DNA of 64,000 bases, taken from Thermoproteota archaeon (lineage in GTDB: Archaea > Thermoproteota > Thermoprotei_A > Sulfolobales > NBVN01). Shown here one piece after another: positions 35,725-44,324 of this stretch. The stretch lies in assembly GCA_030550455.1 (NCBI GenBank), contig JAUQPH010000001.1:252259-316258 (forward strand), given 5' to 3'. The number at the start of each line of letters is the position of its first letter. The first letter of the stretch is position 1. A model generated the notes under the pieces. The model was not told the DNA's origin. It saw only the letters and a list, made by a program, of their open reading frames with translations, and ran no database searches. The position numbers and the translations under genes were made by a program.

Positions 35725-36138
35725 TTAGTGAGTTAAAACAGGTTTAAACTTTATACCATAGTATATAACCCCATACGGGTCATCCGATAAATACCTCCTT
35801 AAGACAGCCTCGACCTTTACGTCCTCCCTGAGCTCGTCCTCCCTTACTCCAACGATCTCTCCAATCACTCTAACACCCTCACTCAATCTGATTACTCCAA
35901 CTAATTCGGGTAGTCTATCTTCACTAGAGTTTGTCTTATAATAGACTTTAGTGAAGCTCTCTAGTACTCCCACTCCTGTAGATTCGACGTACTCGACCTT
36001 ACTAGATCCGCAGTGAGGGCATACGGGCCTCTTAAACATAGTCTTTCTACCGCACTCACCACAAACCGTTATGATCAACTTGTATTGGTTTTCCTTAACT
36101 CTCCAAAACTGGGGGACAGATAGCTTCAAGGACATCAC
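35725..36138 (-). CDS. DUF35 OB-fold/zinc-ribbon protein (acyl-CoA scaffold)
   Basis: A 137-residue protein with a rubredoxin-like zinc ribbon (CGECGRKTMFKRPVCPHCG, near residues 27-45) followed by an OB-fold (VGVLESFTKVYY onwards). In methanogens this protein bridges acetoacetyl-CoA thiolase and HMG-CoA synthase and holds the shared CoA channel. The order HMG-CoA synthase, thiolase, DUF35 is the same here. Its ATG overlaps the thiolase stop by 4 bases, so subunit ratios are probably set by coupled translation. Confidence 0.93.
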   Translation of the reverse strand: MMSLKLSVPQFWRVKENQYKLIITVCGECGRKTMFKRPVCPHCGSSKVEYVESTGVGVLESFTKVYYKTNSSEDRLPELVGVIRLSEGVRVIGEIVGVREDELREDVKVEAVLRRYLSDDPYGVIYYGIKFKPVLTH

Positions 36139-37229
36139 CTCTTTAGAACAAGCACTCGAGACAAGTTATCGGGACCGCTCATCGAGTGAACTAAGCCGTA
36201 CTCGGATAGAGCTCTCTTACCACCTAAGCTATCTGTTAAAACCTTGAAGACTTCGTAAGCTTGATATATACCGGTAGCACCTATTGGGTGGCCTCTAGCT
36301 TTCAGTCCACCACTCGTATTCAAGAACTCGAACTCGTCAAGGTCGCACCTATCGTCCATGTACCCAAGACTTCTGAGGATAGCTATAGGGTATGTCGTGT
36401 AGCTATCGTGGAGCTCGACAGCTACTTTCCTCAAGTCTAGCTCAAACCTGTTGGTAACCTCCTTTAGAAGCTTCGTGGACGCAGTCAAGTCTGATATATT
36501 GTCTCTAGCGTATGCCGGTAGACCGACTTCAGTTTTACTTAACACTATTTCAACAGAAGAGCCGTTTCTATCCGGTGTTGATGATACTACTATAGCGGCA
36601 GCTCCATCACCAAAAGCAAAGCTGTCGTAGAGTGTAAGTGGGTCTGATAGGACCTGGGCATCCTTAAAGGACTCGTGCGTTATCTTGAATTTAAGCATTG
36701 CGTGAGGTACTGATACAGCGTTTTCGTGCATCCTGATTGCCCAGTTACTAAAGCAGTCTCTTCTGACACCGGACTTGATGAGCTCCTTCATGGCTAGAGC
36801 GGCATAGACAGGAGGAGATACACCCCTCAAGACCTCGTATTCGTAGTCTAGAGTTAAAGAGTAGAAGTAGTTAGCTGTATAAGTTGGGTACTCAGTAACT
36901 TTCTCGACCCCTACGACCATGACCCGCTTGTACGCACCAGAGGCCACTAGCGATGCGGCAAGCTCTACAGCAGCTAGACCAGATGACTCACCGGACTCTA
37001 CTCTTGCTACAGGAACCTTCTTACCGATCCACTGAACTATGTGAGTGCCCAAGTCTAATTGATGTGCTGATAGCTCTGGGAGGACCGACGAAACTATTAC
37101 GTAATCTACGTCAGAACACTCTAGGCAGTCTTTAGTTACTTTATAGGCTAAGTCTCTATAGCCTAGCTCGAAGTGTCTATCTACCTTAACGACCGAGCCT
37201 CCAATAATATGAGCTCTCAAGTCAACCAC
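36135..37229 (-). CDS. Thiolase-like protein lacking the nucleophilic cysteine
   Basis: A 364-residue protein of the archaeal acetyl-CoA acetyltransferase/SCP2-thiolase group, second gene of the mevalonate operon. The C-terminal catalytic histidine is present in NTSGGLKARGHPIGATG. Where active archaeal thiolases read VESACASG this protein reads VESGESSG, so the nucleophilic cysteine is glutamate. HDCF is HDSY, and the late cysteine or HN-x-GG region reads VHSMSG. It may be a structural partner of HMG-CoA synthase, or act by another mechanism. The start overlaps the previous gene by 8 bases. Confidence 0.88.
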   Translation of the reverse strand: MVDLRAHIIGGSVVKVDRHFELGYRDLAYKVTKDCLECSDVDYVIVSSVLPELSAHQLDLGTHIVQWIGKKVPVARVESGESSGLAAVELAASLVASGAYKRVMVVGVEKVTEYPTYTANYFYSLTLDYEYEVLRGVSPPVYAALAMKELIKSGVRRDCFSNWAIRMHENAVSVPHAMLKFKITHESFKDAQVLSDPLTLYDSFAFGDGAAAIVVSSTPDRNGSSVEIVLSKTEVGLPAYARDNISDLTASTKLLKEVTNRFELDLRKVAVELHDSYTTYPIAILRSLGYMDDRCDLDEFEFLNTSGGLKARGHPIGATGIYQAYEVFKVLTDSLGGKRALSEYGLVHSMSGPDNLSRVLVLKR

Positions 37230-38286
37230 CTACGTTCCTTAAGAGAAGACCTCTAAACTTACTATACTCTCCGTAGGATATCTGGACCCTCGAATTTATC
37301 ATATCAGAGACCCTCGGACCTTTATTCACCGCCTCGAGTACGGCTTCATTGACGACTACGCTAAAGGCGTCACTTCCGGCACCACTCCCGAAGGTAGCTA
37401 CGAGAATCCTGTTACCCGGGCGGGCCTCCTCAAGAACTTTAGCTAACCCTATAAGGGCTGAGGCGTTATAAGTGTTACCTATGTACGGAGTGACAAGTCC
37501 AGGTATAACTTTCTCCTGAGGGATCCCGAGTAGTCTAGCTACTTGAAGGGGGAACCTGCCGTTGGGTTGGTGAAATACAGCGTAGTCGAAGTCGGTCACC
37601 TTAAGGCCTGTTTCTTCAAGTAAGAGCTTGACCGCACTAACTATGTGGTGGAAGTACGCCGGCTCCCCAGTGAATATCTCTGCGTGTTCCGGATATGGAG
37701 ACCTGTCTCTCCTCCAGAAATCGGGAGTATCTGTAACATAGGTTACACTAGCTTCTATCGTAGCCACCGAATTAGTAGCTGAGCTTATTACATACGCTAC
37801 AGCTCCAGATGACGCAGTAAAGTCTAGTAAGTCTCCCGGGTTAGCTTGAGCTGTATCTGAGCCTATAACGAGAGTGTTTTGCGCGAGACCACCCTTTACA
37901 AGTCCTATAGAGATTCTTATCCCCTCACCAGCAGCTCTACACGCAAACTCTAGGTCTGTTGCTAGCTTTCTCTTTTTTACTCCTAAAGCATCAGCAACTA
38001 TAGTTGCAGAAGGCTTTACAGCGTAAGGCTTGGATTCAGTACCGAAGAATACCGCATCTATTTCTTCACCACTTACTCCAGCACGACGAATAGCTACCTT
38101 AGCGGCGTACCAGCCCATAGTGACAGAATCTTCGTCCTCTTCCGCAACAGCCTTTTCGACTATACCTAAAGCCTTAGGTAATCTACTATCATAGCCCCAG
38201 AGGGTAGCTACATCGTGGGCACTCAGCCGAAACCTCGGTACGTATACCCCCCACCCTCTAATACCGGCTTCCAATGGAATTACCAC
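37222..38286 (-). CDS. Hydroxymethylglutaryl-CoA synthase
   Basis: Condenses acetyl-CoA with acetoacetyl-CoA at the entry to the mevalonate pathway for isoprenoid lipids. The 354-residue archaeal-type protein has an intact active site: glutamate in AEEDEDSVTMGW, nucleophilic cysteine in DLEFACRAAGEG near residue 113, and histidine in FHQPNGRFP. The C-terminal GSGAGSDAFS loop is typical. The start is GTG 38286 with a TATA box 25 bases upstream (leaderless). It heads the operon with the thiolase-like and DUF35 genes. Confidence 0.95.
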   Translation of the reverse strand: MVIPLEAGIRGWGVYVPRFRLSAHDVATLWGYDSRLPKALGIVEKAVAEEDEDSVTMGWYAAKVAIRRAGVSGEEIDAVFFGTESKPYAVKPSATIVADALGVKKRKLATDLEFACRAAGEGIRISIGLVKGGLAQNTLVIGSDTAQANPGDLLDFTASSGAVAYVISSATNSVATIEASVTYVTDTPDFWRRDRSPYPEHAEIFTGEPAYFHHIVSAVKLLLEETGLKVTDFDYAVFHQPNGRFPLQVARLLGIPQEKVIPGLVTPYIGNTYNASALIGLAKVLEEARPGNRILVATFGSGAGSDAFSVVVNEAVLEAVNKGPRVSDMINSRVQISYGEYSKFRGLLLRNVGG

Positions 38287-38303
38287 AAATGTGTTAGACT
38301 ACG

Positions 38304-38313
38304 GTATATAAGT
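38304..38313 (-). promoter_or_regulatory. TATA box of the mevalonate operon
   Basis: The minus-strand sequence CTTATATACC is centred about 22-25 bases before GTG 38286, giving a leaderless transcript for HMG-CoA synthase. Confidence 0.65.
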
Positions 38314-38355
38314 TTTAATAAGTTGACTAAGAAAACCTTATATAAACTGTACGAA

Positions 38356-39411
38356 TTACCTCTTTGCGTAGAGCCAGCAAGAAACTGTGCGTCCTTTCTC
38401 TACTTCTATTTCTGGAGGTTCTTCAGACCTGCAGATGTCCATTGCGTACGGACACCTCGGGTGGAACCTACATCCTGGAGGTATGTTGGCGGCGCTAGGT
38501 ATCTCTCCCTTTATCGGAACCTCCCTAATTTTGAACCTATTTCTAGGGTCGGGCTCCGGGACCGCTGCTATTAACGCCTTAGAGTACGGGTGGAGCGGAT
38601 CGTTAACTATGCTAGATATAGAGCCTTTTTCGACTATGGTACCTAAGTACATTATGGCTAACTTGTCGCAGATGTAAGCAGCTACTGCGAGGTCGTGAGT
38701 GATGAATATGTAAGTTAGGTTTCTCGAAGCTTTCAAGTCCATCATTAACTGAAGTATTTCAGCTCTTATGGAAACATCTAGCATGCTCACAGGTTCGTCG
38801 GCCACCACTAGAGACGGATTTAGTATTAGAGCTCTCGCTATGGCTATTCTCTGCCTCTGACCACCGGATAACATGTGGGGATATCTCTCAGCGAACTCCT
38901 CCGGCGGCGTCATCTTTACTTCTTCTAAGGCCCTAAAGACTAATTCTCTTCTCTCGTCTTCAGTAGTTCCTACTCCATGTATGTCTAAAGGCTCCTTTAA
39001 GATGTCGTAAATCCTCATCCTGGGGTTAAGGGACCCGTACGGGTCCTGAAATATTATCTGGATGTCTCTTCTCAGTAGCTTATCTACGTATCTCGGCAAC
39101 TTCTCCGTTAAGTCCACGTACTTGCCGTCAATTAAGAATGTCGATGGTATCTCAGAGAGTAGCTCCTTCCTCGGCATGTAGAGAGCTCTACCTCCGGTAA
39201 AGTCTATAAGCCTAACAACAAGTCTACCAGTAGTTGTCTTTCCACAGCCAGATTCGCCAGCTAAGCAGTATATTTCTCCTTCGTCAACAGTGAAGCTTAT
39301 TCCGTCTACAGCTCTAACGTATCTAGGCTTCTTTAGCGTTAGTATCTCAACCAGAGACCTTCTTAACGGGAAGTACTTATACGCTTTCTCTACTATTAGC
39401 TTGGAGCCCAC
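38356..39411 (-). CDS. Oligopeptide/dipeptide ABC transporter ATPase (DppF/OppF-like)
   Basis: A 351-residue ABC ATPase: Walker A GESGCGKTT near residue 45, Q-loop IIFQDPYGSLNPRM, signature LSGGQRQRIAIARAL, Walker B LVVADEPVSMLD, switch THD, and the C-terminal oligopeptide-transporter domain with CRFHPRCPYAMDICR. Between Walker A and the Q-loop there is an insertion of about 40 residues (GRALYMPRKELLSEIPSTF onward) absent from the partner ATPase. Its last 40 codons are identical at DNA level to the partner's. No permease or binding-protein gene is in the window. The start is GTG 39411. Confidence 0.93.
   Translation of the reverse strand: MGSKLIVEKAYKYFPLRRSLVEILTLKKPRYVRAVDGISFTVDEGEIYCLAGESGCGKTTTGRLVVRLIDFTGGRALYMPRKELLSEIPSTFLIDGKYVDLTEKLPRYVDKLLRRDIQIIFQDPYGSLNPRMRIYDILKEPLDIHGVGTTEDERRELVFRALEEVKMTPPEEFAERYPHMLSGGQRQRIAIARALILNPSLVVADEPVSMLDVSIRAEILQLMMDLKASRNLTYIFITHDLAVAAYICDKLAIMYLGTIVEKGSISSIVNDPLHPYSKALIAAVPEPDPRNRFKIREVPIKGEIPSAANIPPGCRFHPRCPYAMDICRSEEPPEIEVEKGRTVSCWLYAKR
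38358..38481 (-). repeat. 124-bp perfect repeat, copy 1 (3' end of DppF-like gene)
   Basis: Base-for-base identical to 39420-39543. It encodes the last 40 or so residues and the stop of the ATPase. The flanking sequences differ at once on both sides, so the boundary is sharp. Confidence 0.97.
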
Positions 39412-39417
39412 GACTCA

Positions 39418-40380
39418 TCACCTCTTTGCGTAGAGCCAGCAAGAAACTGTGCGTCCTTTCTCTACTTCTATTTCTGGAGGTTCTTCAGACCTGCAGATGT
39501 CCATTGCGTACGGACACCTCGGGTGGAACCTACATCCTGGAGGAGGCATTCTGAGGTCTGGAGGAACTCCCGGTATCCAAGTGATCTTCTCCTTTCCCCT
39601 TAGTCTTGGAATACTCCTAAGAAGTCCTTGGGTATACGGGTGGAGTGGGTTGCCGAAAACTGACTCAGAAGACCCGATTTCGACCATCTTTCCTGCGTAC
39701 ATAACGCCCGTCTTATCAGCTATCTCGGCAATTAAGCTGAGGTCGTGAGTTATAAAGATCATAGCGTTTTTCTCTACCTGCCTGATCTCCTTGAACAGAT
39801 TCATTATCTGCGCCTGAATTACGACATCGAGTGCTGTAGTAGGCTCATCAGCTATAACTAACCTAGGCTTTAGAAGCAGGGCCATCGCTATCATAACTCT
39901 CTGCTTCATGCCTCCACTTAACTCGTGAGGATACCTCTTGAGAACCTCCGGAGTTAGACCTACTCTTTTAAGCATCTCAGCAGCTACCTCCAAAGACTCC
40001 TTCACGCTCAAGCCTTTGTGGAGTACCAGTGGCTCGGCGAGCTGGTGACCTACCGTATACACGGGGTTTAAAGCGTTCATTGCTCCCTGGAAGACCATGC
40101 TGACCTTAGCCCACCTTATTTTCCTTAGTTCAGCTGGCTTAAGCTTAGCTATGTCAATACCGTCTAAAACAATAGACCCACGCACGATCCTACCTGGAGG
40201 CGGGATTAGGCCCAGAAGACCGTAGCCCAGTGTAGACTTCCCACAACCCGACTCCCCAGCGATGCCGAGAACCTCTCCCTCTCTTAGCTGAAAGCTAACG
40301 CCATCAACAGCTCTGACTATCCCGGTGAGCGTGTAGTAGTAGATCCTTACATCGCTTACACTAAGTAAAGTGGACGACAT
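39418..40380 (-). CDS. Oligopeptide/dipeptide ABC transporter ATPase (DppD/OppD-like)
   Basis: A 320-residue ABC ATPase: Walker A GESGCGKSTLGYGLLG near residue 41, Q-loop VFQGAMNALNPVYTVG, signature LSGGMKQRVMIAMAL, Walker B LVIADEPTTALDV, THD switch, and the oligopeptide-transporter C-terminal domain ending like the DppF gene. It lies 6 bases upstream of DppF in one unit. The pair would power uptake of peptides or sugars in hyperthermophilic archaea. The permeases must be encoded elsewhere or the pair serves another membrane partner. Start ATG 40380. Confidence 0.93.
   Translation of the reverse strand: MSSTLLSVSDVRIYYYTLTGIVRAVDGVSFQLREGEVLGIAGESGCGKSTLGYGLLGLIPPPGRIVRGSIVLDGIDIAKLKPAELRKIRWAKVSMVFQGAMNALNPVYTVGHQLAEPLVLHKGLSVKESLEVAAEMLKRVGLTPEVLKRYPHELSGGMKQRVMIAMALLLKPRLVIADEPTTALDVVIQAQIMNLFKEIRQVEKNAMIFITHDLSLIAEIADKTGVMYAGKMVEIGSSESVFGNPLHPYTQGLLRSIPRLRGKEKITWIPGVPPDLRMPPPGCRFHPRCPYAMDICRSEEPPEIEVEKGRTVSCWLYAKR
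39420..39543 (-). repeat. 124-bp perfect repeat, copy 2 (3' end of DppD-like gene)
   Basis: Identical to 38358-38481 over the C-terminal coding end including the stop codon. The two ATPases are otherwise diverged, so recent gene conversion or strong selection on this end is needed to explain the identity. Confidence 0.97.
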
Positions 40381-40458
40381 TCACGACACCGCCTTATTCA
40401 CACTAAGTTAGTAAATGCGGTATAAAAATAAATTTAATAGTATCAAAACCAACTACAA

Positions 40459-40516
40459 CATAGATGATGAAGTGGGCAGCCTTAGAGAGGTGAAGACACT
40501 AGTTCACTCTGAACTA
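40459..40516 (+). ncRNA. C/D box guide RNA
   Basis: Box C ATGATGA at 40464-40470, C' GGTGAAG at 40489-40495, D CTGA at 40509-40512; D' is weak (TTAG near 40482). The 13-base guide before D (40496-40508) is complementary to AGUGAACUAGU, close to the conserved 23S rRNA stretch just before ACCGUGAGGG, with 11 consecutive pairs. The box-plus-five rule predicts methylation of the A in AGUGA. A TATA box (TATAAAAATA, 40421-40430) lies 40 bases upstream. The rest of the 40381-40716 gap shows nothing else. Confidence 0.65.
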
Positions 40517-40716
40517 CCCTAGTTGTTCAACGATCCATCACTTTTCAGCTATCGACAGCCTCGCCCTAAGTAAGTAGCGTGGTCAACTGCTGCGTCAAGC
40601 AAGAAGGACCTTTAGCTTGCCAATTCCACGTGGTTGCTTTGGTTTATATCGGTTAACATTGTGATCTACGCTAATTGTTCCGCTTTCCAGACTGGATAGG
40701 TTAGGAGAGTTAGTTT

Positions 40717-41499
40717 CTACGTTATTATGTCGTAAAGCTCTTTAAGCGTTGGAAACTCGAGGACTCCAATGTCAGTACCAACTACTACAGGTTTGATAGT
40801 CTCAATGTCCACATGCTCTCTGATTACTGGTGAGAGGTAGGTCTCACGCATTAAAGTTACTCTGGACCCTGTCTGGTAAGCTCCAACGGCTGGTAGTATG
40901 ACTATTTTCTTCTTGATGGTCGGCATAGCTCCGATGAGAAAGCACGAGAATTTTCCAACGATGCCTAATGGGTCTCTCAGTGCTATGCTAGGGTGTTCGT
41001 GTCCTATGATTAAGTAGTCCCACTGGTGATATAGTGTTTCCTCTTTAAGGGGTTTGTGTCCGTGTACTATTAGGTAAGGTGACATAGAGTAGCTGTCTAC
41101 TATATCGAACTCTACCCATTTCCTCATTGCGGGCAAGAAATTGTCGTGGTTTCCGCGAACGACAACTACGCTATCTACATGCTTTTTGACGTATGTTAGT
41201 AGCTCTACTAGCTCTACTCTCTCTAGTCTACCGAGAGTATCGAATAAGTGCTTTAAGTCTCCGGCAAATACTACTCTCTCAACATTAACTCTAGAGAAAG
41301 CGTCCTCCAGTATCCTGATGGTGTTCTTAAGCTGAAAGCGGGGTATGAACCCTCCTCTCGATAGGACTTCTTCCTCGAACCCTATGTGTACATCAGCAAG
41401 AATAAGTGTTTTATACTTCGTAGAGTAAGCTACTGGGAGCTCACCCACTATCTCTAATCCAGGCACTAGCTCCAGCTCTCTCACTCCAACAGGTTTCAT
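40717..41499 (-). CDS. Metallophosphoesterase (archaeal, Mre11-like fold)
   Basis: A 260-residue calcineurin-fold phosphoesterase with complete metal motifs: LILADVHIGFE (D-x-H), VVFAGDLKHLF (GD), VVVRGNHDNFLP (GNHD), VHGHKPL and IIGHEHPSI (GH-x-H). It belongs to the group of archaeal putative phosphoesterases seen near DNA helicase genes; none is present here. Substrate unknown. ATG 41499 starts the protein; it is divergent from tbp. Confidence 0.9.
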   Translation of the reverse strand: MKPVGVRELELVPGLEIVGELPVAYSTKYKTLILADVHIGFEEEVLSRGGFIPRFQLKNTIRILEDAFSRVNVERVVFAGDLKHLFDTLGRLERVELVELLTYVKKHVDSVVVVRGNHDNFLPAMRKWVEFDIVDSYSMSPYLIVHGHKPLKEETLYHQWDYLIIGHEHPSIALRDPLGIVGKFSCFLIGAMPTIKKKIVILPAVGAYQTGSRVTLMRETYLSPVIREHVDIETIKPVVVGTDIGVLEFPTLKELYDIIT

Positions 41500-41645
41500 T
41501 TAGGTAGCTTATAACGAGGATAACGAGGGTAGGAATAGCTAACCAGCAGCTCCATCGAGTCTCCAGTCTCGTTGTGGCTACTCAGGGACACGCGTCGGGT
41601 TTATAAGCTTTATAAGCCTTATTAATCTCCTACATAGGGTGTAAT

Positions 41646-42236
41646 GTGAGTAGAGTTACTCCTCTAATTAAAATCGAGAACATTGTTGCTACAGTTACGC
41701 TAGAGCAAGGACTCGACTTAGGAGCTATAGCTAGGTCTATACCCAACGTTGAGTACGACCCAGAGGAATTTCCGGGGTTAGTTCTAAGACTTGACAACCC
41801 TAAGCTTACTGCCCTAGTCTTTGGAACCGGTAAGATGGTCATTACGGGTGCTAAAAAGACCGAGATGCTCATTAAGGGATTTAAGAGGATACTCAGGCTA
41901 TTCTACAAGCATGGAATTCTCGTAACTGGAAAACCGAGAATACAGATTCAGAATGTTGTTGCTTCAGCTAACTTAAACACCGAGGTTAACTTGGAGATAG
42001 CCGCAGAGTACTTAGACAATGTAATGTACGAACCGGAGCAGTTTCCGGGGTTGATACATAAGATGAATAACCCACGAGTGGTTCTCTTAATATTTAGCAG
42101 TGGTAAGATGGTCATTACGGGTGCTAAAAGCGAGGAAGAAGTGGTTTTAGCTGTTCAAAACATCTACAAAAAGCTAGATGAAATAGGTGCGCTAAGAGAA
42201 ATCGCCGAGGAATTCTCGACTGAGGAAATTTTATAG
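41646..42236 (+). CDS. tbp: TATA-box binding protein
   Basis: General transcription factor, 196 residues. It is two imperfect repeats of the TBP saddle: residues about 8-85 ([12 protein letters not shown] ... [12 protein letters not shown]) and 100-178 ([12 protein letters not shown] ... [12 protein letters not shown]), each with the EEFPGL or EQFPGL stirrup and the phenylalanine pair used for DNA bending. A short acidic tail follows, as is usual in archaea. Start GTG 41646. Upstream, three TTATAAG/TTATTAA-like boxes (41597-41626) crowd the promoter and may allow self-binding. Confidence 0.97.
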   Translation: MSRVTPLIKIENIVATVTLEQGLDLGAIARSIPNVEYDPEEFPGLVLRLDNPKLTALVFGTGKMVITGAKKTEMLIKGFKRILRLFYKHGILVTGKPRIQIQNVVASANLNTEVNLEIAAEYLDNVMYEPEQFPGLIHKMNNPRVVLLIFSSGKMVITGAKSEEEVVLAVQNIYKKLDEIGALREIAEEFSTEEIL

Positions 42237-42408
42237 ATCAACTACTTAAAGCTCTTTACACCATGATATCCCATTAGCAAACTGCGGAGGTACTGAAGTC
42301 TATTCAGTCTGTCCAAGTGTGACATGAGAGTAGAGGTCTACGACTATTTTAGCTACTCTAACGATAAGGGCGTAAATTCAGAGAGATACGGGGACCGATT
42401 AACCGCCC

Positions 42409-43017
42409 CTAAGGCTGGGAGGAAGTTGGTTGCTCACTAGATATTTTGCTCAGCAGAGCCGGGTTTCTAGATATTGCCGAAGCTATAATGTCTGATGCTC
42501 TAAGAGGTTCTGGAATCGACGAAACGAGCTGAGTATAGGAGATCAGCCTCTCGGCTTCCACACTACTATCCCCGAAGACAGCTATTCTCATGGTTTTCCA
42601 CTTGGTTCTCACGAAGCTGGATCTCGAGTAAGCTTTAAGTATTATATCGTACCTAAACCTCCAGTCACTGAAGCGGAGCTTAAGGGCTCTCTCTATTCTT
42701 TCTATGTTGGGTTCAAACTTATAGATAACTACTACCGACTTACTGAGACTTAAGAGGACCTCAGGGTCCACAACGTTGAATCCAGCTACGGTTACACCAT
42801 CTAGGAAAACTGCGTCAGACTCACCTAAGCTCTCGAGTATTTCAATAGCTTTCTTGGTGCCATCAGTACCGTCTACGGTTACAGTTCTCAACTTTACGTC
42901 TACTGGCCTCCTACCTCTGTAGAGGGTTCCTACTAAGACTGTCTTTAGTTTTAGCTCCTTGTACTCTGGAGGGAAGAACCCGTCATCTATCCCCACTAAC
43001 CTTAACCGACTTAACAT
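42409..43017 (-). CDS. DUF99 family protein
   Basis: Archaeal DUF99 protein, about 202 residues, function unknown, with an endonuclease V-like fold proposed for the family. Recognisable segments are RLVGIDDGFFPPEYK, LVGTLYRG, the FLDGVTVAGFNVVD core and VVIYKFEPN. The acidic residues of GIDD and LDGVT sit where a nuclease-like fold would bind metal. ATG 43017 is chosen; it overlaps the orc1/cdc6 end by 35 bases, so it is made with the replication initiator, which hints at a role in DNA metabolism. Confidence 0.85.
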   Translation of the reverse strand: MLSRLRLVGIDDGFFPPEYKELKLKTVLVGTLYRGRRPVDVKLRTVTVDGTDGTKKAIEILESLGESDAVFLDGVTVAGFNVVDPEVLLSLSKSVVVIYKFEPNIERIERALKLRFSDWRFRYDIILKAYSRSSFVRTKWKTMRIAVFGDSSVEAERLISYTQLVSSIPEPLRASDIIASAISRNPALLSKISSEQPTSSQP

Positions 43018-44203
43018 ATTCACCAATCCTAGTGTCTGAGCTAAGCACTTTCAGTACTGTAGCAGGATCTACTCCCAAACTTACTTCCTTAGTCTTACCA
43101 TAGCGACCCTTATTGACAACTCTAGACGTTAGAACTCCAAGCATGTCGAGTTCGTTGATTAAGTCACTAACTCTCCTCTGAGTGAGTGGCTCTACACCGA
43201 GGGTCTCACATATTCTTCTGTAAGTAAGGTAGAGACTACCAGTGCTTTCCGCGAACCCCTTCATAACAGCTAAAGATAAGAGCAGTAACTTGCTATGGTA
43301 AGGTAGAGTCCGAACGACCTCCATAGCCGCATTCACCTCTAGCTCTTCTCGAGCTTTTTTAGCGTGCACTAAACTCACTCTAGAAGCTCCCTCGCGCTCC
43401 GCAATTTCTCCAGCAAACCTCAAGAGGTCTAGAGCCCTTCTGGCATCTCCATGCTCTCTAGCTGCCGCAGAAGCACAGTACTCGATAACGCCATCCTCGA
43501 GCACTCCCTCCTTAAACGCTAGTACGGCTCTTTCTCTAAGTATGTCTGCGAGTTGGAGAGCGTCGTAAGGTGGAAAAACTACCTCAACCTCCCCTAGGCT
43601 TGACCTAACGCGAGGGTCGAGAGTTTCCACGAACTTAACGTCGTTGGTTACACCTACTATACTGACCTTACTCTGCGTGAGTTCGTCGTTGATTCTAGTT
43701 AGTCTGTACAGAAGGTCGTCACCAACCTTCTTCACTAAAAAGTCTATTTCGTCAAGAACTATGGTTACAGAGAGCTTTCTAGAGTCAATGTATTCGCGGA
43801 GCCTATTGTGTAGCTCGGCTACGGAGAGGCCCGTAAACGGGATCTTAACGCCTAAGTCTGACCCTATCTTAAATAGGACCCTGTAGTTCGTGTCCTCGTT
43901 GCGACAGTTTACGTACGAGAACTTAAACACGTCGATACCTACTTTCTCAGCATGCTCTTCGAAGCGCTTCATAACGTACCTTACGACAGCAGTCTTACCG
44001 GTCCCGGTGAGGCCGTATATGAGTATATTGCTAGGCTTCTCACCTCTTAAAGCAGGTGACAACAGCTCAGCGATCCTTCTAATGTACTCCTCTCTATGTG
44101 GAAGCTTATCTGGCACGTAATCACTCGCGAGAGCTTCTCTATTTCTAAAGATACTACTCTCACCCAAGGCCTTTTTTATCACTTCAGCAACTACGTCTTC
44201 CAC
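42983..44203 (-). CDS. cdc6: Orc1/Cdc6 replication initiator
   Basis: AAA+ origin-binding protein, 406 residues. Walker A YGLTGTGKTAV near residue 67, Walker B TIVLDEIDFL near 152, sensor 1 VGVTNDV, arginine finger region DPRVRSSLG, sensor 2 HGDARRALDLL, and a C-terminal winged helix (about 300-395) for DNA binding. Start GTG 44203. I looked for origin-recognition boxes in the flanking gaps (42237-42408 and 44204-44386) and found no repeated TGGAAAC-type motif, so an origin here is not supported by eye. Confidence 0.96.
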   Translation of the reverse strand: MEDVVAEVIKKALGESSIFRNREALASDYVPDKLPHREEYIRRIAELLSPALRGEKPSNILIYGLTGTGKTAVVRYVMKRFEEHAEKVGIDVFKFSYVNCRNEDTNYRVLFKIGSDLGVKIPFTGLSVAELHNRLREYIDSRKLSVTIVLDEIDFLVKKVGDDLLYRLTRINDELTQSKVSIVGVTNDVKFVETLDPRVRSSLGEVEVVFPPYDALQLADILRERAVLAFKEGVLEDGVIEYCASAAAREHGDARRALDLLRFAGEIAEREGASRVSLVHAKKAREELEVNAAMEVVRTLPYHSKLLLLSLAVMKGFAESTGSLYLTYRRICETLGVEPLTQRRVSDLINELDMLGVLTSRVVNKGRYGKTKEVSLGVDPATVLKVLSSDTRIGEYVKSVKVSGDR

Positions 44204-44324
44204 TACCTTAATCCCATATAATGTTCTGCTGACTGAAATAACCTTAATACCGCAGGTCCTTGAGCGGAAGCTTTACTAGATTATAAAGCCTCGCGCAAAT
44301 AAGTGTGGGTTAGGAGAGCGGTTA

